Source: Calendula officinalis
Taxonomy: Eukaryota; Streptophyta; Magnoliopsida; Asterales; Asteraceae
Assembly (NCBI GenBank): GCA_963853835.1
Contig: OY970824.1
Span: 45,528,227 to 45,592,226, forward strand
DNA: 64,000 nt
Direction: 5' to 3'
In this document: one piece after another, positions 21,144 to 32,750 of the stretch
Layout of the letters: the number at the start of each line of letters is the position of its first letter
Position numbering within the stretch: position 1 is the first letter of the stretch
Notes under the pieces: model-generated
The model's input: the letters and a program-made list of their open reading frames with translations, nothing else
Told to the model about the DNA's origin: nothing
Database searches by the model: none
Made by a program: the position numbers and the translations under genes

Positions 21144-22560
21144 ATGGAAGACAAGAACATTGAATTGGTGGTTATTGATAAGTTTGTTAAAGATAAAGTT
21201 CAAACTAATGAAATTGAATTGGTTGGTGCAAATGGTTTACAAAACAACAATAACTTGTTGATACTCGATTCATCTTTGCAAGAAAATGATAAAAGTCCAC
21301 AAAATGAACATTTTGATGACTTTTCCTATGATGATTTGGATAAAATAATTGTTGCTAACTTGAAAAGACTTTAAAAAAACTTCATATAAGGAGGTATTGG
21401 TTGAGTTTTATAAAGATTTTGGACTTTTTGTTAAACATGAAAACGCCATGGTTGAGGAATTCTGTATAAACAATAAAAGCATGTGGCATATTGGTTATCA
21501 CTTAACAATTAATGATACTTTTGGATGGGAACCTGGTTGGCAATTCTTATTGGTTAAAATGTGAGAATTCATTGGCAAAAATGCAAAACCATAAAAGAGT
21601 AAAATATTATATTGGCAAACGAGGAAAAAAGACATTTTTTTAGAGAAGTATATGTTTACTTCACGTTAGTTCATTTCAAGAGTCACTTGCACTTCGCGCT
21701 GTGTTCCAGAATGTTTTATTAAAAGAAAAGAAAAGAAAAGAAAAGAAGAGGGAAGAAGAGAAGAGAAATGATTAAAAACAGAGAAGAAATATTTTTATTT
21801 TGTCGTGTTCCTGGATGGAAAGAAAAGAAAAGAAAGAAGAAAAATAGAAGAATGAGAAAGAAAGATAACTTTCTCTCCAAATCTTCCCAACTTTGGGAAG
21901 AAGTTTTAAAAAGAAAATTAATAAAAAATTTCCTTCCATTTCTCTTCTCTTCTCTCCATTAAAAGATTCCGGAACACAATTTTCTTTATATTTCTTTCCA
22001 ATTCCTTTCTTTTCTTTCTGAAATTTTATTCTGGAACATAGTGCTCACTCAAACTTGATAGTTCTAGATGAGAAGTTATCTACTAGTGGGTTGGAAGTTA
22101 AAATCATGAATTTCTTGTTGGATCCCTCTCCTTTCCAATCAATCAAAATAGATACTAAATCTTTTATTAATATGGCTGGCATAGTTCAAAAATTAGTGGA
22201 AGTTTAGTGAAACTAAGAAGTAGTGTTGTTGGTCTAAAGGTAGTTTCGTGGACCTTGATGCACTTTAGTTGCATTAATAATGGGAGGTTTTATTTAGCTC
22301 AAATAGATTCTTGACAACATTTACAAGATGTTGAGTCATTACTTCAGGCTTGCTGCCAACATTTAGAAAATGTGTAATTATCTCAATATTATTGTTTATG
22401 TGGCTAAGAAGAAATGGAGAATTGGTAGATTATTGTTGTCTCAAGTCATGATATTAAGCTTCACAACTCCATTAATGGCCTCAGTTGCACTCGATCCATT
22501 TTGCATGACAATTTAAAAATGGCAGTTATTGGTTGGTGGATTTAATTAGAATTCCTTGTG
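21144..22560 (+). pseudogene. unrecognised gene fragments
   Basis: Open pieces in one orientation: 21144-21374 (MEDKNIELVVIDKFVKDKVQ..., acidic and Asn-rich, ending DDLDKIIVANLKRL), then broken frames reading EVLVEFYKDFGLFVKHENAM and MWHIGYHLTINDTFGWEPGW. After an inserted foldback element comes LIVLDEKLSTSGLEVKIMNF. The pieces look like remains of one protein-coding unit split by a transposon, but I cannot assign a family. Confidence 0.3.
21697..22043. mobile_element. foldback MITE, purine-rich left half and pyrimidine-rich right half
   Basis: Terminal inverted repeats GCTGTGTTCCAGAAT and ATTCTGGAACATAG(T)GC. The left half is almost all A and G (AAAAGAAAAG repeats), and the right half is T/C rich with CTTTCTTT runs. 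The apparent frame at 21768-21962 is only this low-complexity tract. Confidence 0.65.
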
Positions 22561-22915
22561 TTTAATTCGGATCGATTCTCATTTCTTAAGTGATTTCTAA
22601 ATTACAATAACTAAATCGACTATCAACCACAACCGAACACTTCAATGACAACATTTGTAATTCATTTTCTAAAACAACTTTTAATTATCTACCACAATTA
22701 ATACTTGAAATACTTGTACAGTTTGCTATAAAATTTGTACTGTGTGGTATAAAAAGTAAAAATTATGGTGTAAATGAATTCCCTTTTCTAAATAATAACG
22801 AAAAATACTAATTTTGAATTTAAAACTTATCAAAAAATATCTTTATATCTTAGGACCTGGTGTACACAATTCCCTTTTCTTAAGGACTAAATCTGCCATT
22901 GGTATATAGTTCAAT
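22561..22915. other. intergenic, nothing recognised
   Basis: AT-rich, no gene or clear repeat boundaries. Confidence 0.4.
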
Positions 22916-24249
22916 TTCTTCTAATTCGGTGTTCTAAATATGAGGGAACGATAGCACGATTGCTGTGATGAGAAGCAGAGTAGACGAAGAATCGAAGCCG
23001 ATTGTTGTTAGTATTGTCGATTAAGGTTAATTCTCTTCCTAATTCGAACACGTCTTTCCATTTTCTTGTTTTTTCGTCTCTCAAACTCTCTCTGTAGATG
23101 GAGATTAGGGTTTCATTCAGGAAAGTGAAAGGCATGCTGTAAAATTGCTTCAAATTCCATATTTTTCATCTTAAAAAGGATAAATTGAACATATATGTAA
23201 TAAAGTCATGATTTTATGTACGTATATAAACGTTACGTTATGGATATGTTCATATGTATACATATAATGGTGTTGAAGAACTCCAATTTCTAGTGAACTG
23301 CACCACCATTCACGAATTTTCTCCAGGTTTAAGTTTCAGTTTATGGAAGCTCTTTTCTGATTTATATTGCATTTATTGTTTTTCGTTCAATTTTTTGAAC
23401 TGAATCAAACAAACAGACAAATGTTTGTGTGATTTTGGTTCTGTTTAGTTCATAGGTCTTACAAAAAATTGGTTGACAGAAATCAGAATGATGATATAGA
23501 ATTTCATGATGGAATTTTGGAACAAGATGTTATATCATATCTAAAACATTTGTTGATTTTCCATATCTGATTTCATTAAATCATTTTGGATAATTATCTT
23601 TTGTTAGGTTTTAGAGATGAGACAATCTGGGCAATATGTTGATTCTGGTGGGATTGCATATACTGGTGCTCAAATGCAACATATTTAATGAAAAATCATA
23701 TGTTTCCCACATGTTTAATGAAGGCATGTACTATCCTCTCTACCTTTCTCTTATACGGGTCAAAACGGGTCGGGTCGGGTTGACCCGAATACACTTTCTC
23801 TTTGTTTGGCTTCTTATACTTGGTGATATGTTGTATGTGCTATTTAGGCCAAGGGGGTGATGCATCTAGATCTTATTACCAAAGTCAAGGTCAAAGGTCT
23901 GACCAAAGATTGACTTTTGAGAAACAGAGTAATGATCTCAGAGCTCAGCTTCATGAGGATGATAATGTTGCAACACATGTTTCAAATATAAGCAAATGAA
24001 CTTCTACATTGTGTTCTTGTTAGCCTTGTTTATTATTATCGTTTTTACAAGAAAGATTATTTTGCCGAATTTAAATATTTTTATGGGTTAATTTCATAAA
24101 ATAGTAACAAAGTTTCAAAAGTGTTTCATCTAGGTCACTCAAACTTTACTTTCACTCTATAATAATAACCAAGTTTCAAAAGGATTCCAATCATGTCAAA
24201 TTTACCTTCTATAACAGGTTTCTAGGACACCTTATTTAAATTTATGTAC

Positions 24250-24567
24250 TACTTCCTCCGATTCAAAATAAGTGACACACTTTCCTTTTTGGGGTGATTC
24301 AAAATAAGTGACACACTTTGAAAAATTACCTTATTTGGCAAAAAATAGTGGGACCCACACCCACTAACTATCTACTTTAACAAATTGAAATGACTACTTT
24401 ACCCTTACTTTTTACTTTTAAACATCATTAACCTTACTTTATTCAGAAAGTGTGGGACCCATTCCTCACTAACCATCCAATTAATCTAATTTAATCATCA
24501 TTATAATATTTTGCCTCAAAAACCGTAATACCCCAAGTGTGTCACTTATTTTGAATCGGAGGAAGTA
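24250..24567. mobile_element. Stowaway-like MITE (copy 1)
   Basis: TACTTCCTCCGATTCAAAAT at the left and its inverse ending GAATCGGAGGAAGTA at the right, with TA at both ends as the Tc1/mariner target duplication; 318 bp, non-coding. Confidence 0.85.
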
Positions 24568-24686
24568 TAAAACTTCATAATTGGAACACTTAAATTTATA
24601 ATCGTTTTTATCGTTTTTACAAGAAAGATTATTATCGTTTTTACAAGAAAGATTATTTTGCCGAATTTAAATATTTTTATGGGTTA

Positions 24687-25340
24687 ATTTCATAAAATAG
24701 TAACAAAGTTTCAAAAGTGTTTCATTGTCACTCAAACTTTACTTTCACTCTATAATAATAACCAAGTTTCAAAAGGATTCCAATCATGTCAAATTTACCT
24801 TCTATAACAGGTTTCTAGGACACCTTATTTAAATTTATGTACTACTTCATCCGATTCAAAATAAGTGACACACTTTCCTTTTTGGGTGATTCAAAATAAG
24901 TGACACACTTTGAAAAATTACCTTATTTGGCAAAAAATAGTGGGACCCACACCCACTAACTATCTACTTTAACAAATTGAAATGACTACTTTACCCTTAC
25001 TTTTTACTTTTAAACATCATTAACCTTACTTTATTCAGAAAGTGTGGGACCCATTCCCCACTAACCATCCAATTAATCTAATTTAATCATCATTATAATA
25101 TTTTGCCTCAAAAACCGTGATACCCCAAGTGTGTCACTTATTTTGAATCGGAGGAAGTATAAAACTTCATAATTGGAACACTTAAATTTATATATAAGGT
25201 GACCTGGAAACCTGTTATAGAAGGTAAATTTCACATGATTGTAACACTTTTGAAACTTGATTATTATTATTATAGAGTGAAAGTAAAGTTTGAGTGACCT
25301 AGATGGAACACTTTTGAAACTTTGTTACTGTTCTATGAAT
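24687..25340. mobile_element. foldback MITE with about 150-bp arms, hosting a Stowaway
   Basis: Left arm ATAGTAACAAAGTTTCAAAA ... CTATAACAGGTTTC; right arm GAAACCTGTTATAG ... TTTTGAAACTTTGTTACTG. The centre is the Stowaway at 24843-25159. The first copy (from about 24090) has only the left arm because the tandem duplication ended before the right arm. Confidence 0.75.
24843..25159. mobile_element. Stowaway-like MITE (copy 2)
   Basis: TACTTCATCCGATTCAAAAT to GAATCGGAGGAAGTA, 317 bp. The duplicate of the one at 24250-24567. Confidence 0.85.
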
Positions 25341-25653
25341 ATATGATATACAAAGATTACTACATCCATTTAATCATACAAAAAAAATAAAATTCATGCA
25401 GCGAGTAAATGCAATCAATGCACAATATGAAGAACAACTAACCGCCATTCGAGCAAGACACCAGCAATACCAACAAGCTGCAATGGAACAACAATACACA
25501 AACTCTACCATGGTTAAGTTCAGTGACCACCCTCATGGTTACCCTCTTCCTGACCCACAAAGACCCTATAATATTAACCCCCGGTTCACTAATAGGGACC
25601 CGGGTGGCCATGGTTATGGTTTGGGTGGTTCGGGCTCGCGTTATTATGGATGA

Positions 25654-26293
25654 TGATTTTGTAGCATTTCATTCATTTGAGGGATATGGAAGGTTTTTAA
25701 GAATGAGGTTATTGGTTAAAATGTATGTATCTTTCTTTAGCCTATGCTTTGGAGAGAATGTGTTTATAATATGGGAATTCATTCCTGCACCATAACTTTT
25801 ACTTCCTATACCACACAGTATAAATTTTACAGCTAACTGTATAAGTATATCAAACATAAATTGTGGTAGATGCATTAAAAGTTGTGGTGTAAAAATCATG
25901 CCCTTTATAATATGTTGCATTTTATGGTAAATACTAACGTGATGCATTTTTGAGTTGAAGTTGTTGTACATCATATGTAATAAGAACATGAATGAAAGGA
26001 TGAATGTTAGGTAGTAATTATTTATTTCGTATCTATTTGTTATGATGATGGAAATTATGTGGCAACGGTTCATTTCTAGAAAACGGTCTTGAAATAAAAA
26101 GATGTGATAATATACCACAAAAAATAATTCATTCATCATAGTGGACAATTCTTAAAGTAAATTGTATAAGCATTGCAAAACATATGTTGTGGTATTTAAA
26201 ATAGTTTTTGTGGTCAAAAAAACATTTTCTTTAAACTTAAGTCAACTCATTTTTAATATTTTTGAAAGAGAAAAAGTCATATTTGTTTCCTGA
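25654..26293. other. 3' flank of the Gln-rich pseudogene, nothing recognised
   Basis: AT-rich. Contains TATAAATTTTACAGC and GTTGTGGTGTAAAAAT words that also occur around 22740 and 43320, probably scraps of one dispersed repeat. The minus-strand frame at 25669-26148 lacks any domain. Confidence 0.4.
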
Positions 26294-26301
26294 CTTGCCT
26301 C

Positions 26302-27080
26302 TAGACCTGGCAATGGAGCGGGTTTGGAGCGGATCGGCCTTGATCCAAACCCTTTTAACAAATTTTAAATGATGATCCAAACCCGTCCCGTGATCCGCGG
26401 GGTTTTAAAAAATCGAACCCATACCCTTATCCACCGAATCAATGGATATCCGACCCATTTACCCGACCCATTTTGCAATAGACGATTCTTGCTTTTAATT
26501 TGTACAACATGTCAATTTGAATATTTTATATATGAGTTTTGCTAATATTTTCTCTAATGGCATATTATAAGAAAAGTTAGATATCTAATTTGGTCTTGTA
26601 TTAAACTTTAATTCTCTTTTTTTTCTCAATTTTAACATTTGGTATAACACGTAAAAATTCATTAGTTAAAGGAAAATTTGAGTCATCAAATGCATGTTAA
26701 TATACGCCATATTATAGAAAACCTTTTATAAACGATTTTGGTAGTCAGGCAACTCGACATTAATTCAATGAAAAAGTTGGGAAATTGGAACCCTTTAAGT
26801 GATTTTTAAGTTATAACTCCTAAATTTATATTAGTTTTTAAATAAGGCAATTATATAAACCATAAATATATAAATATAAAATATTTTTTTTACATTTAAT
26901 TGCGGGGCGGGTTATAAACGAATCGGATCGGTGTTGATCCAAAGCCGACCCTTTTAGTAAAAGGGTTAACGGGTACGGGTCGTTAGCGGGTAAACGAATC
27001 ACAAACTATGATCCAAATCCATTCAATTCTTGCGGGTTCGGATCGTATCAAGGTCAAAACCCGCTCCATTGCCAGGTCTA
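26302..27080. mobile_element. hAT-type MITE with perfect 8-bp target duplication
   Basis: Terminal inverted repeats TAGACCTGGCAATGGAGCGG and its inverse ending CCATTGCCAGGTCTA, flanked on both sides by CTTGCCTC (26294-26301 and 27081-27088). The 8-bp duplication and the TAGnnnTGGCAA terminus are hAT hallmarks. 779 bp, no transposase frame. Confidence 0.93.
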
Positions 27081-27181
27081 CTTGCCTCTGCTGTTTGACT
27101 TAGCTTATGTAGGGCTTGTTAGCTTATTGTATTATCAAATACAGTTATACAAATATGGTTGTTCAAACACTTAAGAAGTGT

Positions 27182-27461
27182 TTAGGTGCTGTTTGATAGG
27201 AACAAAATGATTAAGTGCTGAATGATTCAACGGTCTGAATGATTAAGAGGTTTTGTATAAAACGTGTTTTGAATGTGTGAATTTTTTATATGACTGCTTA
27301 ATGATTCAGCATATGCTTAAAGAAAGAATGGTTCAGCACTATATTGCTGTCCCATTCAGCATATACTTCATTCAGAGACGCTAAACAAACACACTGAATG
27401 CTGAATGGTTCAGCATTCAGCGCTGAATGGTTCCATTAAGCTGCAAACAAACACCACCTTA
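27182..27461. mobile_element. small MITE rich in GAATGATTCAG words
   Basis: Ends TTAGGTGCTGTTTGATAGG and AAACAAACACCACCTTA are loosely inverted, with a possible TTA target duplication. The interior is a string of CTGAATGGTTCAGCATTCAG-like palindromes. Confidence 0.55.
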
Positions 27462-28387
27462 GTTTCTTAGGAGGTTAAAAGGTAAATACTTTTGTTATTG
27501 CCTCCCATTATATTAATGATATGAGCTATGAGATGAGATGTTTGCTATAAAAAAATTTTGAGATGATATTTTCTATTTTTATTTCTAATATTGTTATTCT
27601 ACTTATAATACAATTATGATACCACTTTTACTGTTCATAATTAATTTCTGTTTTACATCCTTTAAATTCTTGGTATTTACATTTTGAGGATATGTGGGTA
27701 CAATGGCTGTTGACATAGGAGATAGGACGGATATGAGAATTTCTATTTTGCACCCTTTAAATTCTTGGTATTTATATTTTAAGGATATGTTGGTACAATG
27801 GTTGTTGACATAGGACGGGATATAAGTATATGACAATAACACGAAGCCCCCTTAAATCATTACATAAATCCAAACATTATACAACTAAGGTACTCAAGTT
27901 TAGTAAAAACAAATATTTAATATTAAAAAAATCGTTTACTTTATAACTTCTAAAGAGAATAAAGATAAATATTTATTGATTTAACATTCCGCAGCGGAGC
28001 GCGGTAATTTATGCCTTGTTTGTTTACATTTGTATGGATGAGGCTGGTATTATAATGCTATTGAACCTATTGGTACCGATTTAATTTTTGGTTGAAAGTA
28101 GGTACCGATTACGAGCTCTATAACTCACTTTCTAGTTGAAAATTACAATGTTTGACTTTTCAGAAGTAAAAATTGAATCTTTAAAATGATCCCATTTTTG
28201 TAAGAAGAAATCAAGGTTTTTATGTTTTGGATTTGTTGCAGATGATGAAGATTTTAATTTTCAGCAGATGATAGAAGATGATGATGATTTCAGCAGGTGG
28301 TTTTATGTTTTATTTTTTTATATTTTTTTTGTGGGGATGATGCATTCAAGAAAAAGAAAAATGGTTAATAAAATAAAAGTAATTTAA
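27462..28387. other. intergenic with one short direct repeat
   Basis: A segment of about 80 bp (TTTAAATTCTTGGTATTTA ... GGTACAATGG ... TTGACATAGGA) occurs twice, at about 27658-27725 and 27758-27822. Otherwise nothing was recognised. Confidence 0.5.
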
Positions 28388-29012
28388 TACTCTCTCCGTC
28401 TCACAAAAAACTTCCTATTTCACTTGGGCACATATTTTTAAGAGATAAGTTAATGGGTAGGGTCTTTGATAATAAATTTGATTAAAATAGAGGACTAGTT
28501 TATAGAGAGAATGTGTTGGCCCACATTTAAAAAGAGAAGTGACATAAAGTTAGTGAGGGGAAACATTTAAAAAATGATAAATAATACTTCCTCCGTTTCA
28601 AAATAAGTGATACACTTTCCATTTTGGGATGTTTCAAAATAAGTTATACACTTTGAAACTTTCCTTATTTGGTAAAATATAGTGGGACCCATACCCACTA
28701 ACTATCTCCTTTAATAAAGTGAAATTACTCATTTGCCCTTACTTTTACTTTTAAACATCATTAAACTCATTTTAATCATAATATGTAGGACCTCTCACTC
28801 ACTAACTATCCAATTTAATCTAATTTAACTTTCATTACAATCTTTTGTCTCAAAAAACGTAAAAGCAAATTTATATCACTTATTTTGAAACGGAGGAAGT
28901 ACTAAATAATATTAATTTATTAGTGGGTCCCTCTAATTTCTCAAATGGGAAGTTTTTTGTAGGACAAATATTTTGGGTAAAATAGGAAGTTTATTGTGGG
29001 ACGGAGGGAGTA
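28388..29012. mobile_element. Stowaway-like MITE, outer member of a nested pair
   Basis: TACTCTCTCCGTCTCACAAA to GTGGGACGGAGGGAGTA, with TA at both ends. It is split by a second, different Stowaway at 28585-28901. Confidence 0.85.
28585..28901. mobile_element. Stowaway-like MITE, inner member of the nested pair
   Basis: TACTTCCTCCGTTTCAAAAT to TTTTGAAACGGAGGAAGTA, 317 bp. Same family as the two at 24.2-25.2 kb but diverged. Confidence 0.85.
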
Positions 29013-29089
29013 ATTAATAAAAGAGGGAAAGTAATAAAATGACATATATACCCTCATTTGCATTGCATATTAATTTAACCGCTATTTTA

Positions 29090-29226
29090 ACGTCAGTTAG
29101 CGTTAGGGACCAAAACCGATACGAAGTCCGACACTTAGTGACCATCGGTGTAATTTCTAGAACTTAGGGACCAAATCCAAAACTATTGTCAAACCACATG
29201 GACTATCCGTGTAATTTACTCTATAA
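29090..29226. mobile_element. right-arm remnant of a Mutator-type foldback element
   Basis: Matches the right arm of the complete element at 29263-30227 (GACCAAAACCGATACGAAGTC to CGTGTAATTTACTC) but lacks a left arm. It may mark a deletion or a one-ended copy. Confidence 0.6.
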
Positions 29227-29262
29227 AAAACTTTTCTAAACATAACCTTCATATATAAACAA

Positions 29263-30227
29263 GAGTAAATTACACGGATGGTCCCTGTGGTTTGACAATT
29301 GTTTTGGATTTGGTCCCTAAGTATCAGAAATTACACCCGTGGTCACCGTGGTTTGGACTTCTTATTGGTTTTGGTCCCTAATACTAACAGCCGTTAAAAT
29401 TTGATGTTAAACTTTTTTAATTGACAATTTTACCTTCACTCTCACCATCTTCTTCTTAACCTAAGGGTTAATCGAATCGAACACCTTCAAGATGTCATCA
29501 TGACCAGACCAATTCATACGTTCTTAATTTCTATTTCGTACGTTTTCCAATTAACATTTTCACCATATCGTCGGTCAACCAAACCCAAAGATTTGAAGGA
29601 AAGAGTGGTGATGATTTGGGTTTCATAAGTGGTAACGGTCAACGGTTAACGAGATCCTCATCGGAGGTGATTGATACAAGCGCGTCTAAATCCTCCGTCG
29701 GCAATTGATACCTCAAACTCATGGAGCTCCCACACAATTCACCGAGCTTCACCAGTAACTCTGTCAATCATAAGCAATTAGATCCATATTCCAATCCGAT
29801 TTACAAAATCACTAACGATACAGCTTTTGAATTCAAAGGTACTAACCTGAGAAAGAGATGGCACGGTCAACGGCGAGAACACGAGTTTGACCGCCGTGGT
29901 ACCGGAAAGAGTTAATTGGCAAATCTTTGGGTTTGGTTGGTTGGGTTTCATAAGTGGCAAATCTTTGGGTTTCATAAGTGGTAACGGTCAACGGCGGGTA
30001 TTGAAGACGAGTGGTGATGATTTGGTACTTGAGTTTGGTATCAGAAATTGTGAGGGTGAAGGTAAAATTGTCAATTAAAAAAGTTTAACAGCAAATTTTA
30101 ACGGCTGTTAATATTAGGGACCAAAATCAATATGAAGTCCAAATCACGGTGATCAGTAATTTCTGATACTTAAGGACCAAATCCAAAATAATTGTCAAAC
30201 CAAGGGGACTATCCGTATAATTTACTC
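29263..30227. mobile_element. Mutator-type foldback MITE, 9-bp target duplication with one mismatch
   Basis: About 140-bp inverted arms begin GAGTAAATTACACGGATGG and end ATCCGTATAATTTACTC. Flanks are TATAAACAA and TATAAACAT, eight of nine bases the same, as for Mutator-type insertions. The interior (about 29450-30050) is richer in coding-like words and repeats the phrase TTTCATAAGTGGTAACGGTC. A captured gene piece is possible but none was recognised. Confidence 0.75.
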
Positions 30228-30244
30228 TATAAACATAGTACAAA

Positions 30245-31894
30245 AGTCCACACAATACCACATACTTCAAATCCTCAGCTGCTTTTGCATTCGTAGGCGC
30301 CTCGAACTCTGCGGTATATATTCTTTTATCATTCCAATTGTATTAGTTTCTCAAATTAATTGAACGATGCCTTCATTTATATGTTCATCTGATCTTCGAA
30401 TCATAGTTATATAACTGGTAATTTTGGTAATTTATCTATTTACAACTGCTTCTTAATTCACAATTGTGCTTCATTTAGGTCGAAAATGGTAGAATTTGGC
30501 TTGAATCGCTTGATTGAATTCTTGTTAGGATCAGAGAACTAGTTTTTCAATTTAGGGTTAGTAACCAAGCGCAATTTGATTGATTGCACCGAATACTCAG
30601 CTAATAGATTATATTTACTATTGCAAATTTGGGGGTGTTTGGGAAAGTTAATTTAAACAACTTATGCTTATTTATAGAAACAGTTCATTAGATTATGCGG
30701 TATCAAAACAAGGTAGGAGATTGTGTTTGGTACTTTGGTTAACTTATTAACTTATTTCAATACACAGGAGTTTTTTGAAATAAATTGCTCCAAAATAAAA
30801 TTAAATGATAAACTTAAGCTGTTTGGTTCCATCTAAACACTAAAAAGTGCATATAAGCCTTATAAAGATGCAATAAGCTAATAAGCTTACCCAAACACTA
30901 GGGTTTTGGGATTGCTTATAAGCAAAAGAAGATAATCAGCTGTTTCAAAACAGCTTTTTCACACTTGGTTAGACTTGTAATTTTGAATACAGGCATTTAA
31001 ATATGTTATTAGTTTATGGATACATTCTATTGCATATCCCCACAAATATCATATTTATACCCAATGTTATATTTTATTATGGAGTAAATTACACAAATGG
31101 TCCTTTAGGTTTGTAACATATAACATATTTGGTCCTTTAGTTTCATAATTACACTGATAGCCCTTATTTCTGAAACTATTGACACGTTTGGTCCTTTACC
31201 TAAACAAACATCTATTTTCCCCGTCAAGTATGTGTGATGCACGAGGGGGTAAATATGTCCTTCTCCCTTTCCCTTCACCAATTTGAAACCCATAAAACCC
31301 GTATGTTTGACGGGAAAAGTTAACGGCTGTTTAGGTAAAGGACCAAACGTGTCAATAGTTTCAGAAATAAGGACTACCAATGTAATTTATAAAATTAATT
31401 AATTAAAGGATAAAAAATGTATATGGTACAAACCTAAAGGACCATTTGTGTAACATAATGTTATTGAAAACGAATAGATGATCAAAGCTATAGCACAAGT
31501 AACTAGTCTACAATTAGATAATTATAACCGTACCAAAACATAGAACCTTCAGATTTAACTCTTGATGATCAAAATACATCTATTTATGCAATTCTAGTTA
31601 TTTTGTCATATATAAGTTGATTATGTTTTTTCAGATATATAATTTGAGCATGTAAGATAAAAAATGGGAAACAAACCTGCAAAGGAAAAAGACGAATTAC
31701 TGGTAAAGGTGGTCCCACCATTGGACCGTTCATATGTACGTTGGCTTGCCAAAGATCTAGAGAGAATCCATGGATATTTTCCAAGAAAACCTCGTGCTGT
31801 AAAGCCACCAGATCATTACATTGAATACATGCGGATGAATGGATGGTTGGATCTGGATCTAAATGATCCTGATCTCGCACATTTATTCAAGTAA
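30245..31894 (+). CDS. small conserved plant protein (76 aa), 5'-UTR intron
   Basis: The coding exon is 31664-31894: MGNKPAKEKDELLVKVVPPL, DRSYVRWLAKDLERIHGYFP and, at the C-terminus, IEYMRMNGWLDLDLNDPDLA ending HLFK. The protein is complete, charged, without membrane segment or signal. I recognise it as a short protein conserved across land plants whose role is not established. A leader exon seems to lie near 30245-30313 (ending before GTATATA), and the intron ends TTTTTTCAG at about 31635, so the gene has a long 5'-UTR intron that now contains a foldback MITE. The start is the only ATG in frame after the acceptor. Confidence 0.75.
31082..31456. mobile_element. foldback MITE in the 5'-UTR intron of the MGNK gene
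   Basis: Left GAGTAAATTACACAAATGG, TAGGTTTGTAACATAT and AAACTATTGACACGTTTGG; right CCAAACGTGTCAATAGTTT and CAAACCTAAAGGACCATTTG. Same general type as the element at 29263-30227 but a different subfamily. Confidence 0.7.
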
Positions 31895-32429
31895 TAATGT
31901 GTCAAATCTATCTAAATTGTGAGTGATAATAGTAATTTGTGTGTAATGTGTTATGTTTATGACATGTAGAATTCTACTTTTTTTCAAGTTATGATTTTTC
32001 TATATTGTTTGAATAAGGCTTCTTCAATCAATGTGGTATTTTTCAAGTAATTTTGTGTGAAATGAGTCTATTTGGATTACATTTTAGTATTTTTGCCATC
32101 ACTTAGAGTTAGATTTATAAGTCAACATATGAATGAATGAGGTTAAATGGGTAAATGTTATGAACTTACCTACAAATGAAAGCCAAATGATTATTTCATA
32201 TTTGGTTTGCTCCTCAATCATGAAGAAACAAGGGACAAGAGAAAAATAAACTGGAAGAAAAAAAACCTTTAAGTACACATTCACATGTGTTCATAATATT
32301 TTTAAGAAATATGAAACTTGAAGCACCATTAAAAAAGATATAATTAACAAAATTTTATACAAAGTGGTTTATATGGGTTTTGATCACATATGGCTTGGGT
32401 TTAGACGTACTTTGATGGACTAATGATTT
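31895..32429. other. 3' flank of the MGNK gene
   Basis: Probable 3' UTR followed by AT-rich spacer. No gene or repeat recognised. Confidence 0.45.
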
Positions 32430-32434
32430 TATGT

Positions 32435-32750
32435 GATGAGTTTCAAGTATTTTAACCAAAACGATGTTATTCTAAATGGTTCTAAACCTAAGCTTAAGTA
32501 TGTGACAGCCACGCTCACTTTTCCCAAAGAAATTTCAAACTCATTCAATACTTCTAATCTAATACTCTTTTATAAAAGAGAATTAATTTTTATACCACAT
32601 TTTTTATGTTCTTACCATATTATATAAATATTACTACACTATATAAATATATAAAGGGGATAGTGAGTATGTGGTTGTCACGTATGTAACCTTAGGTGTG
32701 GAACCACCAAAAACTACATAGTTTTGGTTAAAAACTTAAATTGGGCTATT
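32435..32750. mobile_element. foldback MITE
   Basis: Left arm AGTATTTTAACCAAAACGA ... CCTAAGCTTAAGTATGTGAC; the right arm is its inverse, GTCACGTATGTAACCTTAGG ... ACATAGTTTTGGTTAAAA. A solitary left arm of the same family lies at about 33304-33390. Confidence 0.65.

Larger units (their letters stand above)
24036..25200 (+). repeat. direct tandem duplication of about 595 bp
   Basis: The block beginning GTTTTTACAAGAAAGATTA at about 24040 is repeated almost perfectly from about 24633. The landmark TTTTGCCGAATTTAAATA recurs 596 bases apart. Each copy contains a foldback arm and a nested Stowaway MITE. Few differences separate the copies, so the duplication is recent. Confidence 0.9.
22930..25653 (+). 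pseudogene. decayed Gln-rich plant gene of unknown function
   Basis: A 5' UTR-like region (22930-23150, CTCTCT-rich) is followed by an intron ending TTTTGTTAG and an exon with ATG at 23617: MRQSGQYVDSGGIAYTGAQM. It stops early (TAA) and loses its donor. A second piece after a TTTAG acceptor reads GGDASRSYYQSQGQRSDQRL and FEKQSNDLRAQLHEDD (about 23848-23997). A third (25393-25653) reads QRVNAINAQYEEQLTAIRAR, then HQQYQQAAMEQQYTNSTM and a Pro/Gly-rich tail ending SRYYG and a stop. The order fits a plant-specific protein with a central coiled coil, with the middle exons deleted or replaced by MITEs. Function unknown. Confidence 0.55.

Noticed and set aside
21768..21962. 64-aa Lys/Arg-rich frame
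   Set aside because: Encoded by the purine-rich arm of a foldback MITE.
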